Part shown: positions 17,566-24,664 of the stretch, piece after piece
How the letters are laid out: each line of letters opens with the position of its first letter
How positions within the stretch are numbered: position 1 is the first letter of the stretch
Assembly (NCBI GenBank): GCA_017522255.1
Contig: JAFWZP010000041.1
Location: 1 to 32,176 of the forward strand
Direction of reading: 5' to 3'
Source of the DNA: Bacteroidales bacterium
Lineage (GTDB): Bacteria; Bacteroidota; Bacteroidia; Bacteroidales; P3
Length of the DNA stretch: 32,176 bases
The notes under the pieces: model-generated
What the model was told of the DNA's origin: nothing
What the model saw: the letters and a program-made list of their open reading frames with translations, nothing else
Database searches by the model: none
Position numbers and translations under genes: made by a program

Positions 17566-18597
17566 ATGAACAAGAAAAATAAAAAAACAGTAGCCAATAT
17601 TGTTATTATCGCATTTATCCTTTGCGGTATTTGCTGGATTGCATCGTTGTTTATCAATATTGGCAGCCAATACACCAACAATGCACAAGTACGTCAGAAT
17701 ATAGTACCGGTATCGGCACGAGTACAAGGTTTTATCAAAGAAATTCGTTTTGAAGAATTTCAAGAAGTAGAAAAGGGCGACACACTGGTAATCATAGAAG
17801 ATAGCGAGTATCGCTTGCGACTGGCACAAGCCAAAGCCGACTACCAGAATGCCCTTGTGGCCAAAAATGCCATGCAAACCTCTGTATCCAACGTCGAAAA
17901 CAATATATCGGTTACAGATGCCGGCATTCGTGAGGTGGAAATATTGATGAAAAATGCCGAAAGCGATTATAACCGTTTTAAAGTACTGCTTGACAACAAA
18001 GCCGTAACTCAACAACAATTCGAAGCTGTACAAACCAAATACGAATCGCTGAAAGCCAAGCTGGAAACCATGAAACGTCAAAAACGAGGAACCAACTTTG
18101 CCAAAACAGAACAAACCCAACGCCTGGAACAAAACGAACTACGCATCGAAGTGGCTAAAGCAGCATTGGATTTGGCAGAGCTAAACCTTTCTTACACCGT
18201 GGTGCTGGCACCATGCAGCGGCACCATGTCCCGCAGAAACATACAGGTAGGAGAACTGGCTATGCCCGGCAAGCCCTTGTTTTCGGTAGTGGACAATAGC
18301 AAAAAATGGATTATAGCCAATTATCGCGAAACACAATGTGCCGATATCAGCGTAGGCAACCGTGTAGAAATAAGAGTAGATGCCCTCCCTGATGCCGTAT
18401 TCGAAGGCAAAGTAGAAGCAGTGTCCAATGCCACCGGTGCTCAATACTCAATAGCTTCGCCCGACAATTCGACCGGCAATTTTGTAAAAGTAGAACAACG
18501 TATTCCCGTAAAGATTGTGTTTACCAACAACAATGATACCCAATTGCTGAAACAGCTTGGTAGCGGCATGAGTGTAGAATGTAAAATATTTGATTGA
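17566..18597 (+). CDS. HlyD/EmrA-like membrane-fusion protein
   Basis: Periplasmic adaptor linking the MFS pump to the TolC channel. 343 aa with a single N-terminal anchor helix (about 11-30, IVIIAFILCGICWIASLF). Residues about 40-75 form the first half of a lipoyl domain (VPVSARVQGFIKEIRF, EVEKGDTLVIIED), followed by a long alpha-hairpin from about 80 to 210 rich in A, K, E and Q. The second lipoyl half is LNLSYTVVLAPCSGTMSRRNIQVGELA, then the beta-barrel (WIIANYRETQCADISVGNRVEIRVDALP). EmrA-type architecture, consistent with the MFS gene 1 bp downstream. Confidence 0.93.
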   Translation: MNKKNKKTVANIVIIAFILCGICWIASLFINIGSQYTNNAQVRQNIVPVSARVQGFIKEIRFEEFQEVEKGDTLVIIEDSEYRLRLAQAKADYQNALVAKNAMQTSVSNVENNISVTDAGIREVEILMKNAESDYNRFKVLLDNKAVTQQQFEAVQTKYESLKAKLETMKRQKRGTNFAKTEQTQRLEQNELRIEVAKAALDLAELNLSYTVVLAPCSGTMSRRNIQVGELAMPGKPLFSVVDNSKKWIIANYRETQCADISVGNRVEIRVDALPDAVFEGKVEAVSNATGAQYSIASPDNSTGNFVKVEQRIPVKIVFTNNNDTQLLKQLGSGMSVECKIFD

Positions 18598-18598
18598 T

Positions 18599-20167
18599 AT
18601 GGCTTGGCAACAAGGACCTTTTAGGTTTATGACATTCAAGGAATGGGTGCCCGACAAGTTACGTTTTTGGATATACATATTCTTCCTTGTAGCTTTCCAA
18701 TTTTCGAACGGCATGTACTTTACGGCCATGAGCCAGATGCAGGGCGAACACTCAATCACTATGAACGATGTGAAAATGATGAGCCATGCAGTACTCATAG
18801 GCCTCACATTGTATTTCCCGATAGCTTTCCGATTGAAGTTTCGTTTTGCCAATCGTACTTCACTGATTGTTGCTGCAGTGGGGCTAATGCTGTGCAACCT
18901 TGTTGTACCATACATCGAACACCCGTTTATATTGGTTATTCTAGGCTTCATTGCAGGATTCTTTAGGCTGTATGGCACTTTTGAATGCTTTTCAAACATT
19001 TTGCCCAAAATCACTCCTACCTACAACTATGCAGTGTTTCTATCATTTGTATTTTTTGTAGTGTTGGGCGTGATACACATATTTGATGCCATAAGCATAC
19101 AAATTATTTATCACTACGATTGGCAACATCTGCACATTTTGGCCATCGGGCTATTATTGGCCGTTGTGCTATTGGCAACCACTTTGATGCAACCGTTTAG
19201 AGCTGCACCCAAAATGCCTCTCTACGGTATAGATTGGCTGGGAATGATACTATGGGCTATATTCATCCTTTCATTGATATTTATTGCTCAATATGGCTAC
19301 CAATTGGATTGGTTTCATTCACGATACATACGCATAGCAATGGGAGTAGCGTTTATCTCGCTGGGGTTCAACATTGGCCGAATGCAATATATTCGACATC
19401 CCTTTCTGGAAAAAGAAGCTTTTAGAGTGAAGAACTTGTACAATTTGCTATTGGCGTTTTTATGCTTAGCCATACTATTGGCATCAAAAAACACACTCCA
19501 AAACACCTACACAGCGGCAGTGCTTCATTGGGATTCGATAAACTTAAGCACTTTGAAGTGGTTCGAATTTTTGGGTTCGCTGTTAGGTGCATTGTTTTCG
19601 TGGTATGCACTTGTTCACCTAAAGTGGTCGCATAAATTAATAACGTTCATAGGTTTTGCCATGATATTGATATACGTAGCTTCGATGTACTTCGTAGTTA
19701 CACCATATACCAATATCGAGAAACTATATTTGCCACTTATATGTTGCAGCTTCGGACACTTAGCAATTTTTATTGCCCTGACGGTATATATACAGGCAAC
19801 GGCACCATTCAAAAACTACTTTCAAGTATTGTGCATATTGGGTTTTGTGCGTACCGGTATAGGATCGCCCATCGCCGATTCTATATATCAGCATGGCATA
19901 ACAGCTTTGATGAACAAGCATTTGACCGAAATAGGACTTCAGGTCAACAGCAGTCTGCTTCAATCGGTTGACAGCCTAAAACACATTGGTGCCGAGGCAA
20001 TGACAGCCACACTGCGAGAACTATATGGCTATACTTTTATATTCGGCGTATGCGTTTTGATATTCTTAGCGGCATCGCACTTCAAGAAAAATGTAAAAAA
20101 GCCTATTCCCAAACTGCAATATCTCTACAGCATGCTTTCTAAAAAGTATACCCGTACAGCTGATTAG
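18599..20167 (+). CDS. MFS-type efflux transporter, EmrB-like partner
   Basis: 522 aa, about 12-14 hydrophobic spans, in the position of EmrB in an EmrAB-TolC operon. Start chosen at the ATG 18599, just after the adaptor's stop; the frame also opens at a TTG at 18590. The residues are a poor match to the textbook MFS motif A, although the equivalent loop after the second span (FPIAFRLKFRFANRTSLIVAAVGL) shows the expected basic residues. Bacteroidota have a divergent MFS family paired with HlyD adaptors. Proposed role: proton-driven export of hydrophobic compounds or fatty acids across both membranes; substrate unknown. Confidence 0.82.
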   Translation: MAWQQGPFRFMTFKEWVPDKLRFWIYIFFLVAFQFSNGMYFTAMSQMQGEHSITMNDVKMMSHAVLIGLTLYFPIAFRLKFRFANRTSLIVAAVGLMLCNLVVPYIEHPFILVILGFIAGFFRLYGTFECFSNILPKITPTYNYAVFLSFVFFVVLGVIHIFDAISIQIIYHYDWQHLHILAIGLLLAVVLLATTLMQPFRAAPKMPLYGIDWLGMILWAIFILSLIFIAQYGYQLDWFHSRYIRIAMGVAFISLGFNIGRMQYIRHPFLEKEAFRVKNLYNLLLAFLCLAILLASKNTLQNTYTAAVLHWDSINLSTLKWFEFLGSLLGALFSWYALVHLKWSHKLITFIGFAMILIYVASMYFVVTPYTNIEKLYLPLICCSFGHLAIFIALTVYIQATAPFKNYFQVLCILGFVRTGIGSPIADSIYQHGITALMNKHLTEIGLQVNSSLLQSVDSLKHIGAEAMTATLRELYGYTFIFGVCVLIFLAASHFKKNVKKPIPKLQYLYSMLSKKYTRTAD

Positions 20168-20209
20168 CAATTAAAGAAACCTCCACCGAGCCTAAGCTCA
20201 AAGAAAAAG

Positions 20210-20248
20210 AGAGGGTACTATTTCGTGTATTACTGAATAGTACCCTCT
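20210..20248 (+). terminator. Terminator of the efflux operon
   Basis: A perfect 13-bp stem (AGAGGGTACTATT at 20210-20222 and its complement at 20236-20248) with a 13-nt loop, followed by TTAGTTTTT. It starts 42 bp after the transporter stop. Confidence 0.88.
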
Positions 20249-20297
20249 TTAGTTTTTATGCGATACAACTTAGCCGGAATATACTCCGATTAAATAT

Positions 20298-20353
20298 AGG
20301 CAACTTCTAAAAATTCCACAAATCACCTACAAAGCAATTATTAGAAATTGCCT
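20298..20353. repeat. Dispersed inverted-repeat element, copy C (56 bp)
   Basis: Left end AGGCAACTTCTAAAAATT (20298-20315), right end AATTATTAGAAATTGCCT (20336-20353), about 16 of 18 complementary. The middle plus right arm aligns to the reverse complement of the left part of copy B (25575-25617), including CACAAATCAC and AAAGCAATT. It appears to be an internally deleted version of the same family. Confidence 0.75.
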
Positions 20354-20402
20354 AATATACCAAAAAACAATTTTCAAAAGCCTACTTACCAAAAAAAATG
20401 CG

Positions 20403-20410
20403 TAATTTTG
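20403..20410 (+). promoter_or_regulatory. -7 element upstream of the broken transferase gene
   Basis: TAATTTTG fits TAnnTTTG and lies 57 bp before the ATG at 20467. No clear -33 element is visible. Confidence 0.45.
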
Positions 20411-20466
20411 CAACCGCAAAATAAAAATTAAACACAAAAATATCACATAAGTATAGACTGTTAGAT

Positions 20467-21529
20467 ATGAACAACAAGCCTCACAGCCCGGTCGGCATCC
20501 TTTGGTTGCTTGCCTTGGTAGTATTCACACCTATTGTCGGATTGGCAATAAACTACAATATCGTTTCGGGCAGAAGCGTATTACTACTACTGATATATAC
20601 CATAGTACTGCTTGTGCCGTACATTATAACTCAAAAACGAAGTTTATACATTTGTGCAACAAGCCTGCTGTTTGCCGACGGTCTTGTAAATCTGTTTCAT
20701 TGGATTGTGGTTAAATGTCCGCTAAATGCCTCGTCCATTTTTGTATTCCTCAACACAAACATCAACGAAGCATCCGAATTTATGACCATCAAAGCTACTC
20801 CCCTACTATTGCTGCTTATACCCTACACAGCTTTGTTTATCCTAGCCTTGAAACATATTCCGCCTCTCCCATTCAAAACCAAGAAAGAAAAAATTGTTTG
20901 GATTGCAGTATGGATTTTTATTGCTGTATTTTTTGTAGACAACATTATCCACCAACGCTTTCTACGCCTTGCCGTACCGGAAGTGGAACGAGCCATTATT
21001 CCTCCACCTGATGGGATGCCACACCCAATACAGCAAACGTTACCCCTCCGAATACGCCATATTTGAACCCTCGACCAACAAACGTACACAAATAATAAAC
21101 TCTTACGACAACGCCATCTACTACAACGACTACGTTGTGGACAGCATTTTCTCGATGCTCGACATCTACAGCCAATCGAAACCCCAAGTTCGAATTACGG
21201 CACTATACATCTCTGATCATGGCGAGAATGTGTACGACGAAGGCGAATACTGTGGGCACGACTATGCCGGCAAAATACCAAACGCAAACATAGAAATACC
21301 ATTCATACTATGGCTATCACCTGCACAAAAGAAATATTGGGAAAACAATCACCCGCCTTTACATCAACGCCTAAACACCCCCTATATGATAGACGACCTA
21401 TTCCACACCATAATAGACATCGCCGGTATATCAACGCCATGCTTCGTCCCCTCAAAAAGTTTCCTAAACACTGCCTACGATTCCACACGCCTCCGCCTAC
21501 TCGAAGACGGAAACGTTTACGGAAGGTAG
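20467..21529 (+). pseudogene. Phosphoethanolamine-transferase-like (EptA-type) pseudogene
   Basis: The remains of an inner-membrane enzyme that would transfer phosphoethanolamine to lipid A or another periplasmic glycolipid. The first frame (20467 to about 20975) encodes five membrane spans typical of the N-terminal domain. It then runs out of frame and stops at 21066. A second frame, open from about 20939 and homologous from about 20987 to 21529, resumes at LFLHLMGCHTQYSKRYP, which belongs late in the sulfatase-like catalytic domain, and ends with the metal-binding SDHGENVYDEGEYCGHD. Missing between them are the nucleophilic threonine region and roughly 150-200 residues. The lesion is therefore an internal deletion plus a frame change, not one sequencing error. 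The product cannot be active. Confidence 0.85.
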
Positions 21530-21560
21530 AGAAGGAAAGAACAGGGAATATTGGCGTTCC

Positions 21561-21800
21561 TTATATGGACTTTTTCGATGTAGACATTTGTTCCTGATAT
21601 TCAATCCACACCTCTTCGGCCAAATATTTATCACTCCGACAATGCAAATCGGCAACACCTTCTTCAATCATATTGGATGTTTCCGAATTATAATAAATAT
21701 CCGTTGCCTCAGAAAGAGACACCCCATAAAGCTCGCTAATACATAATATAATTCTTGCCGACTGTGTACTCCTTATTACTTGTTTGCTTTCTTCGGTCAT
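21561..21800 (-). CDS. DUF3791-like small protein, candidate antitoxin 2
   Basis: 79 aa. The body RIILCISELYGVSLSEATDI followed by IEEGVADLHCRSDKYLAEEV matches my memory of a small family that accompanies DUF3990 genes. Aligned by eye to the other small protein of this operon (22272-22484), it shares the order C-I, then D-x-x-L-H at 49-53, S-x-x-Y-L at 56-60 and E-Y near 67, so the two appear paralogous. Its ATG overlaps the stop of the DUF3990 gene (ATGA). Hydrophilic and helical, no signal peptide. A partner of the toxin is inferred from context; function unproven. Confidence 0.75.
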   Translation of the reverse strand: MTEESKQVIRSTQSARIILCISELYGVSLSEATDIYYNSETSNMIEEGVADLHCRSDKYLAEEVWIEYQEQMSTSKKSI

Positions 21801-22264
21801 ATCTGTTCACTTTCTATATAAGTAAGACATTGATTTAACATTCGTTCCGAACGTATGCAATATTGTATGTTTGGTTTCTCAAATCGCAGAAATCCCAAGG
21901 CTTCTTCCTGAGAAATTTCACCCATAAAATATCTATCAAGCGTTATGATTACCCTATCATTAGCAATTCCTCCTATAATTATATCAAAATCTCCTACATC
22001 TTTACCTTCTCTACATTGTGCAACAAAATCAAGCCAATACTTATCGTATGTATCAAATTTCTTTATATTCCATTGTTCTTCTTCGACAATAGAAAACTCA
22101 TACGTATTTAGCCATGCCGCTTGTCCCCTCCTTTTGAAACGCTGTGCATATCTCACAGCCTGGTCGTAAATAGAAGTAAGGTAAAAACCACATCCAAAAT
22201 CAAGATACTTACGAGAATGCTTCGTATCAGGATAATCAACAATTACATTTGACGAATGATACAC
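21797..22264 (-). CDS. DUF3990 protein, predicted ADP-ribosyltransferase-like toxin
   Basis: 155 aa. Motifs in order: YHSSN at 2-6 (first-strand histidine H3), LDFGCGFYLTS at 21-31, QAVRYAQRFKRR at 35-46, YWLDFV at 76-81, DIIIGGIANDRV at 94-105 and NIQYCIRSE at 132-140. These match DUF3990, which as I recall belongs to the ADP-ribosyltransferase fold; H3, Y28 and the Q134 strand would fill the H-Y-[EQ] positions (inference). The only in-frame start downstream of the upstream stop is a GTG at 22264. An ATG at 22271, one base out of frame, sits where a start would be expected (ATGAAGTGTATCAT). A lost base after this ATG would explain it, and would leave the toxin weakly expressed or silent. Acts in an operon between two DUF3791-like genes. 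Confidence 0.8.
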   Translation of the reverse strand: MYHSSNVIVDYPDTKHSRKYLDFGCGFYLTSIYDQAVRYAQRFKRRGQAAWLNTYEFSIVEEEQWNIKKFDTYDKYWLDFVAQCREGKDVGDFDIIIGGIANDRVIITLDRYFMGEISQEEALGFLRFEKPNIQYCIRSERMLNQCLTYIESEQI

Positions 22265-22271
22265 TTCATAA

Positions 22272-22484
22272 CTACAACACTCCTTTCTCCTTCATATACT
22301 CAGTCAAATCCTCCATCAAATAACGAGAACTAAATGTGTGAAGCACATCGTATGAAGGCACGATATATTCATACAAAATACCCGAGCTCTTTAACCTGCG
22401 ATACACATCCTGCTGTGGCAAGTTTAACGATAGCGAAAGTTTACCAATACAGTACGTTACAAATTCAAGAGTTTTCTTATCCAT
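22272..22484 (-). CDS. DUF3791-family small protein, candidate antitoxin 1
   Basis: 70 aa from the ATG at 22484; the frame opens earlier only through a TTG at 22517. DUF3791 pattern: LEFVTYCIGKLSLSL at 6-20, QQDVYRRLKSSGIL at 24-37, then YDVLHTFSSRYLMEDLTEYM at 45-64. First gene of the operon, 7 bp before the DUF3990 GTG start. DUF3791 and DUF3990 genes commonly occur side by side in gut bacteria (established pattern as I recall it), which suggests a toxin-antitoxin pair. A 19-bp direct repeat lies directly upstream and overlaps the possible 5' extension, a likely place for autoregulation. Confidence 0.78.
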   Translation of the reverse strand: MDKKTLEFVTYCIGKLSLSLNLPQQDVYRRLKSSGILYEYIVPSYDVLHTFSSRYLMEDLTEYMKEKGVL

Positions 22485-22489
22485 AATAT

Positions 22490-22540
22490 GCTCATTTAAT
22501 ATCCTATTCAATAACAATCCTGCTCAAATAATATCCTATT
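22490..22540. repeat. Paired 19-bp direct repeat upstream of the DUF3791/DUF3990 operon
   Basis: GCTCATTTAATATCCTATT (22490-22508) and GCTCAAATAATATCCTATT (22522-22540) match at 17 of 19 positions and are 32 bp apart, close to three helical turns. The first copy begins 6 bp from the ATG of the operon's first gene. A candidate operator. Confidence 0.55.
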
Positions 22541-22603
22541 TTGTTATTAAACATCTGCAATAACATATTAATTACGACATTTCTCAAAAAATATTGTACT
22601 ATC

Positions 22604-22611
22604 CAAAACTA
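22604..22611 (-). promoter_or_regulatory. Candidate -7 element of the DUF3791/DUF3990 operon
   Basis: The minus strand reads TAGTTTTG, fitting TAnnTTTG, 120 bp before the ATG at 22484. The downstream direct repeats would then lie in the leader. No clear -33 element. Confidence 0.35.
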
Positions 22612-22673
22612 TTTTCAACATCATTGCTGTAATAAACAAAACACAAACTTTTCTCCATTCAAGGGGTGGCATT

Positions 22674-22783
22674 GCATAACCCTGCGGTTTACGACCCAAA
22701 AGTGCCATACTTTTGACTCAAAACTCCCATGGTTTTGACCCGTAAGTATGGGAGTTTTGATGGCTAAACCGCATGGTTATGTG
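22674..22783. repeat. 22-bp array with nested inverted repeats
   Basis: Five units start at 22674, 22696, 22718, 22740 and 22762. The outer pair is mutually inverted (CATAACCCTGCGGTTTA at 22675-22691 against TAAACCGCATGGTTATG at 22765-22781, 16 of 17). CAAAACTCCCAT (22719-22730) pairs perfectly with ATGGGAGTTTTG (22748-22759). Unit 2 is a self-palindrome (CAAAAGT-GCCAT-ACTTTTG). Confidence 0.75.
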
Positions 22784-22871
22784 ATTTGCTGATTTAGGTT
22801 GTGATTTGCTATCCTCATCACCAAAACTTCCGCTGCTTAACGTGTAAAACTCCGTTGCTTGACAGCATACC

Positions 22872-23025
22872 TTCCCAAAGCCATTGGGGAACCCTCCCAA
22901 ACCCTTTGGGAACACCTCCCAAAGCCATTGGGGAACCCTCCCAAACCCTTTGGGAACACCTCCCAAACCCTTTGGGGAACCTTCCCAAACCCTTTGGGGA
23001 ACCTTTCCAAACCCTTTGGGGAGGC
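22872..23025. repeat. 22-bp palindromic tandem array, seven units
   Basis: Seven contiguous units of exactly 22 bp starting at 22872, 22894, 22916, 22938, 22960, 22982 and 23004. The consensus core CTCCCAAACCCTTTGGG is an imperfect palindrome (CCCAAA/TTTGGG). Units 1 and 3 share the variant AAAGCCATTGGGG and units 2 and 4 share CCCTTTGGGAACAC, so a 44-bp pair was probably duplicated. Several reading frames are open through it because 22 is not a multiple of 3; I do not call a protein. Confidence 0.93.
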
Positions 23026-23102
23026 TGCCAATCAACGATGTGAGGTTATGAAGATAAGGAGGCGAAGGTTGTGGCTGTAGGAATGAATTATGAATTAAAT
23101 TT

Positions 23103-23138
23103 CACACCCTATCATCAATCAGCTCACAATAGGGTGTG
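23103..23138. repeat. Imperfect hairpin with a related copy near glnS
   Basis: CACACCCTAT (23103-23112) pairs with ATAGGGTGTG (23129-23138), 10 of 10. A segment of the same length at 12887-12920 begins ACACCCTA and ends TAGGGTAT with a similar middle. No T-run follows, so it is not a simple terminator. Confidence 0.55.
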
Positions 23139-23192
23139 TCAAGCATGATGGTATACTGTCAATCGTTGGGCGATATATTGGGTAAAAATACC

Positions 23193-23302
23193 TCATGAGG
23201 GAGATAAATTTTCATCGCGATGTAGATGAAATTCCCTCGTGATGAAAATCCAACTACATCGTGATGCCGTTCAATCGCCATCGTGATATGAATTTTATTT
23301 CA
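23193..23302. repeat. 22-bp array with short conserved core, five units
   Basis: Units start at 23193, 23215, 23237, 23259 and 23281. The conserved part is a short palindromic core (TCGCGATG or TCGTGATG, often preceded by CA) and the other 12-14 bp vary. The period is exactly 22. It ends 40 bp before the promoter of the lipoprotein gene at 23388. Confidence 0.75.
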
Positions 23303-23322
23303 TACTCTATAACAAATATTCC

Positions 23323-23352
23323 TTTGTATATCAAAATAATTCCGTATCTTTG
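23323..23352 (+). promoter_or_regulatory. Promoter of the lipoprotein gene pair
   Basis: TTTG (23323-23326) and TATCTTTG (23345-23352) with an 18-bp spacer. The stretch ATATCAAAATAATTCCGTA is nearly repeated before the -7 element at 24618. Confidence 0.65.
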
Positions 23353-23387
23353 CACTTCGAAAACTAACGAGAAATAAATGAGATCTT

Positions 23388-23972
23388 ATGAAGAGAATAT
23401 TCGGAATCGTTTTGTTGATAATATCAACATCTTGCTCAAATTCGTCGACGAACGATGTAAATAAAAGATTTGGAGAAAAATATGAACACATATACTCATA
23501 TCCTTTGTCAGAAACCGATACATTGAATATCTATCAAAATAAACGATATTATGATGTTGATTGTGAATATTTTCTGATGCTTGAAATAAAACGAAGAGGC
23601 TATACAACATCTGTTAGTGGAGGTTATCTATCAGAATTTGCGGTTTTTAATGACTCAATAACAGTGCAAGATACTATTTACCCTGTTGTTTTTTGGGATA
23701 ATGATACCTCATATTTTGTGCCAACCTATGTAGAAGGTTCTACTTATGGAGCTGTAAGATACTTCGTTATCTATGAAAAAAATGAAGGTTTAGGATGGGA
23801 AATATGTAAACTTCCATTCGATAGAATAGACGTTGAAGATATAGATAATGATCAAATATCTGAAATTGTAGCGTATGATTATACATATCATATCAATCCG
23901 GATAGTTGTATTTTGGACAAAACTGTTTATTCATTTCGAGATGGAATACTAAGTGTTTATGACAAAAAGTAA
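23388..23972 (+). CDS. Predicted lipoprotein, function unknown
   Basis: 194 aa, not recognised. The N terminus MKRIFGIVLLIISTSC is a lipoprotein signal peptide with lipobox ISTSC (C16), then a serine/asparagine linker. The mature part is acidic and beta-rich, with many Y, D and E; the segment DRIDVEDIDNDQISEIVAYDYTY recalls the calcium-loop-like D-x-D-x-D pattern of integrin/VCBS-type repeats, but a single instance is weak evidence. Own promoter at 23323-23352. Its TAA overlaps the ATG of the next, broken lipoprotein gene (TAATG), so the two were translationally coupled. AT-rich compared with housekeeping genes in this window. Confidence 0.75.
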   Translation: MKRIFGIVLLIISTSCSNSSTNDVNKRFGEKYEHIYSYPLSETDTLNIYQNKRYYDVDCEYFLMLEIKRRGYTTSVSGGYLSEFAVFNDSITVQDTIYPVVFWDNDTSYFVPTYVEGSTYGAVRYFVIYEKNEGLGWEICKLPFDRIDVEDIDNDQISEIVAYDYTYHINPDSCILDKTVYSFRDGILSVYDKK

Positions 23973-24396
23973 TGATGACAAACATGAGCCGATATTTTTT
24001 CGTAAGTCTTTTTATAATAGGTTTGTTCTCTTCGTGTAAGCAACCTTTTGAGCAAGCTGTAAGCTATGGAAACGATATGTTTTCCATTCATTTGAATAAG
24101 CTGAACGATACAGTTTATGCTTTCGAACTACGAGGTGAGGTATCGAAAAAAGAACTAAAAGGTTGTGCCAAATTAATTAGAATAGATAACGAAGTGCCTG
24201 AATGTGGTTTGGTGGCAGATTATAACAATACTGATTACATATAATCAATGCGACAGTACTTATAACTTCGTAACCAATTCTTTCAACATAAGTTTTGCCT
24301 TGGAAAAAGAAAGTAGAGAAAGAATGGATATGTAAATATGTATCAGCACAAACTGATTTTTCCGATGGTGAATATACTCTTTACCGATTAAAATGA
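23972..24396 (+). pseudogene. Frameshifted lipoprotein gene
   Basis: The first frame encodes 90 aa with a lipoprotein signal peptide (FFVSLFIIGLFSSC, C22) and stops at 24242-24244. Coding-like sequence continues in a second frame from about 24249 (CDSTYNFVTNSFNISFALEK) and, after an A-rich stretch near 24302-24310, in a third frame to the stop at 24394-24396 (VEKEWICKYVSAQTDFSDGE). Joined, the three pieces give about 138 aa of plausible protein. Two indels are needed, which favours a decayed gene over one sequencing error. It was coupled to the preceding lipoprotein gene. Function unknown. Confidence 0.65.
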
Positions 24397-24617
24397 GAAA
24401 CAAGATGAGTTTACAGATAAATCATTTCCAAACAATGCTTTTGAAAAGGAAAATAGCACCGGGGTATTAAATTTATGACCTACCGGTGTCAATCGGTTCG
24501 TGATAGGATATAGTCGGCTTGGCGGTATACCATCAATTTTCAGCCAATATATATTGGTTCAAATATATATAAATGCTCTCAATTAATTTGCCTATGCCAT
24601 ATATCAAAATAATTTCG

Positions 24618-24625
24618 TAACTTTG
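24618..24625 (+). promoter_or_regulatory. -7 element upstream of the secreted-protein gene
   Basis: TAACTTTG fits TAnnTTTG, 39 bp before the ATG at 24665. The 20 or so bases around it closely resemble the promoter at 23327-23355. Confidence 0.5.
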
Positions 24626-24664
24626 CAATCTGAAAAACACATATAACAACTATTTCAAATAACA

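Noticed and set aside
22718-23080. Several overlapping ORFs on both strands encoding repetitive G/P/W-rich peptides across 22718-23080.
   Set aside because: They are translations of the 22-bp array; all frames stay open because of the repeat composition, and no start or homology supports a protein.
22872-23302. Regularly repeated palindromic units resembling a CRISPR array.
   Set aside because: Units are contiguous or share only an 8-bp core, the period is 22 bp, there are no 25-40-bp unique spacers between identical repeats, and no cas genes are nearby.
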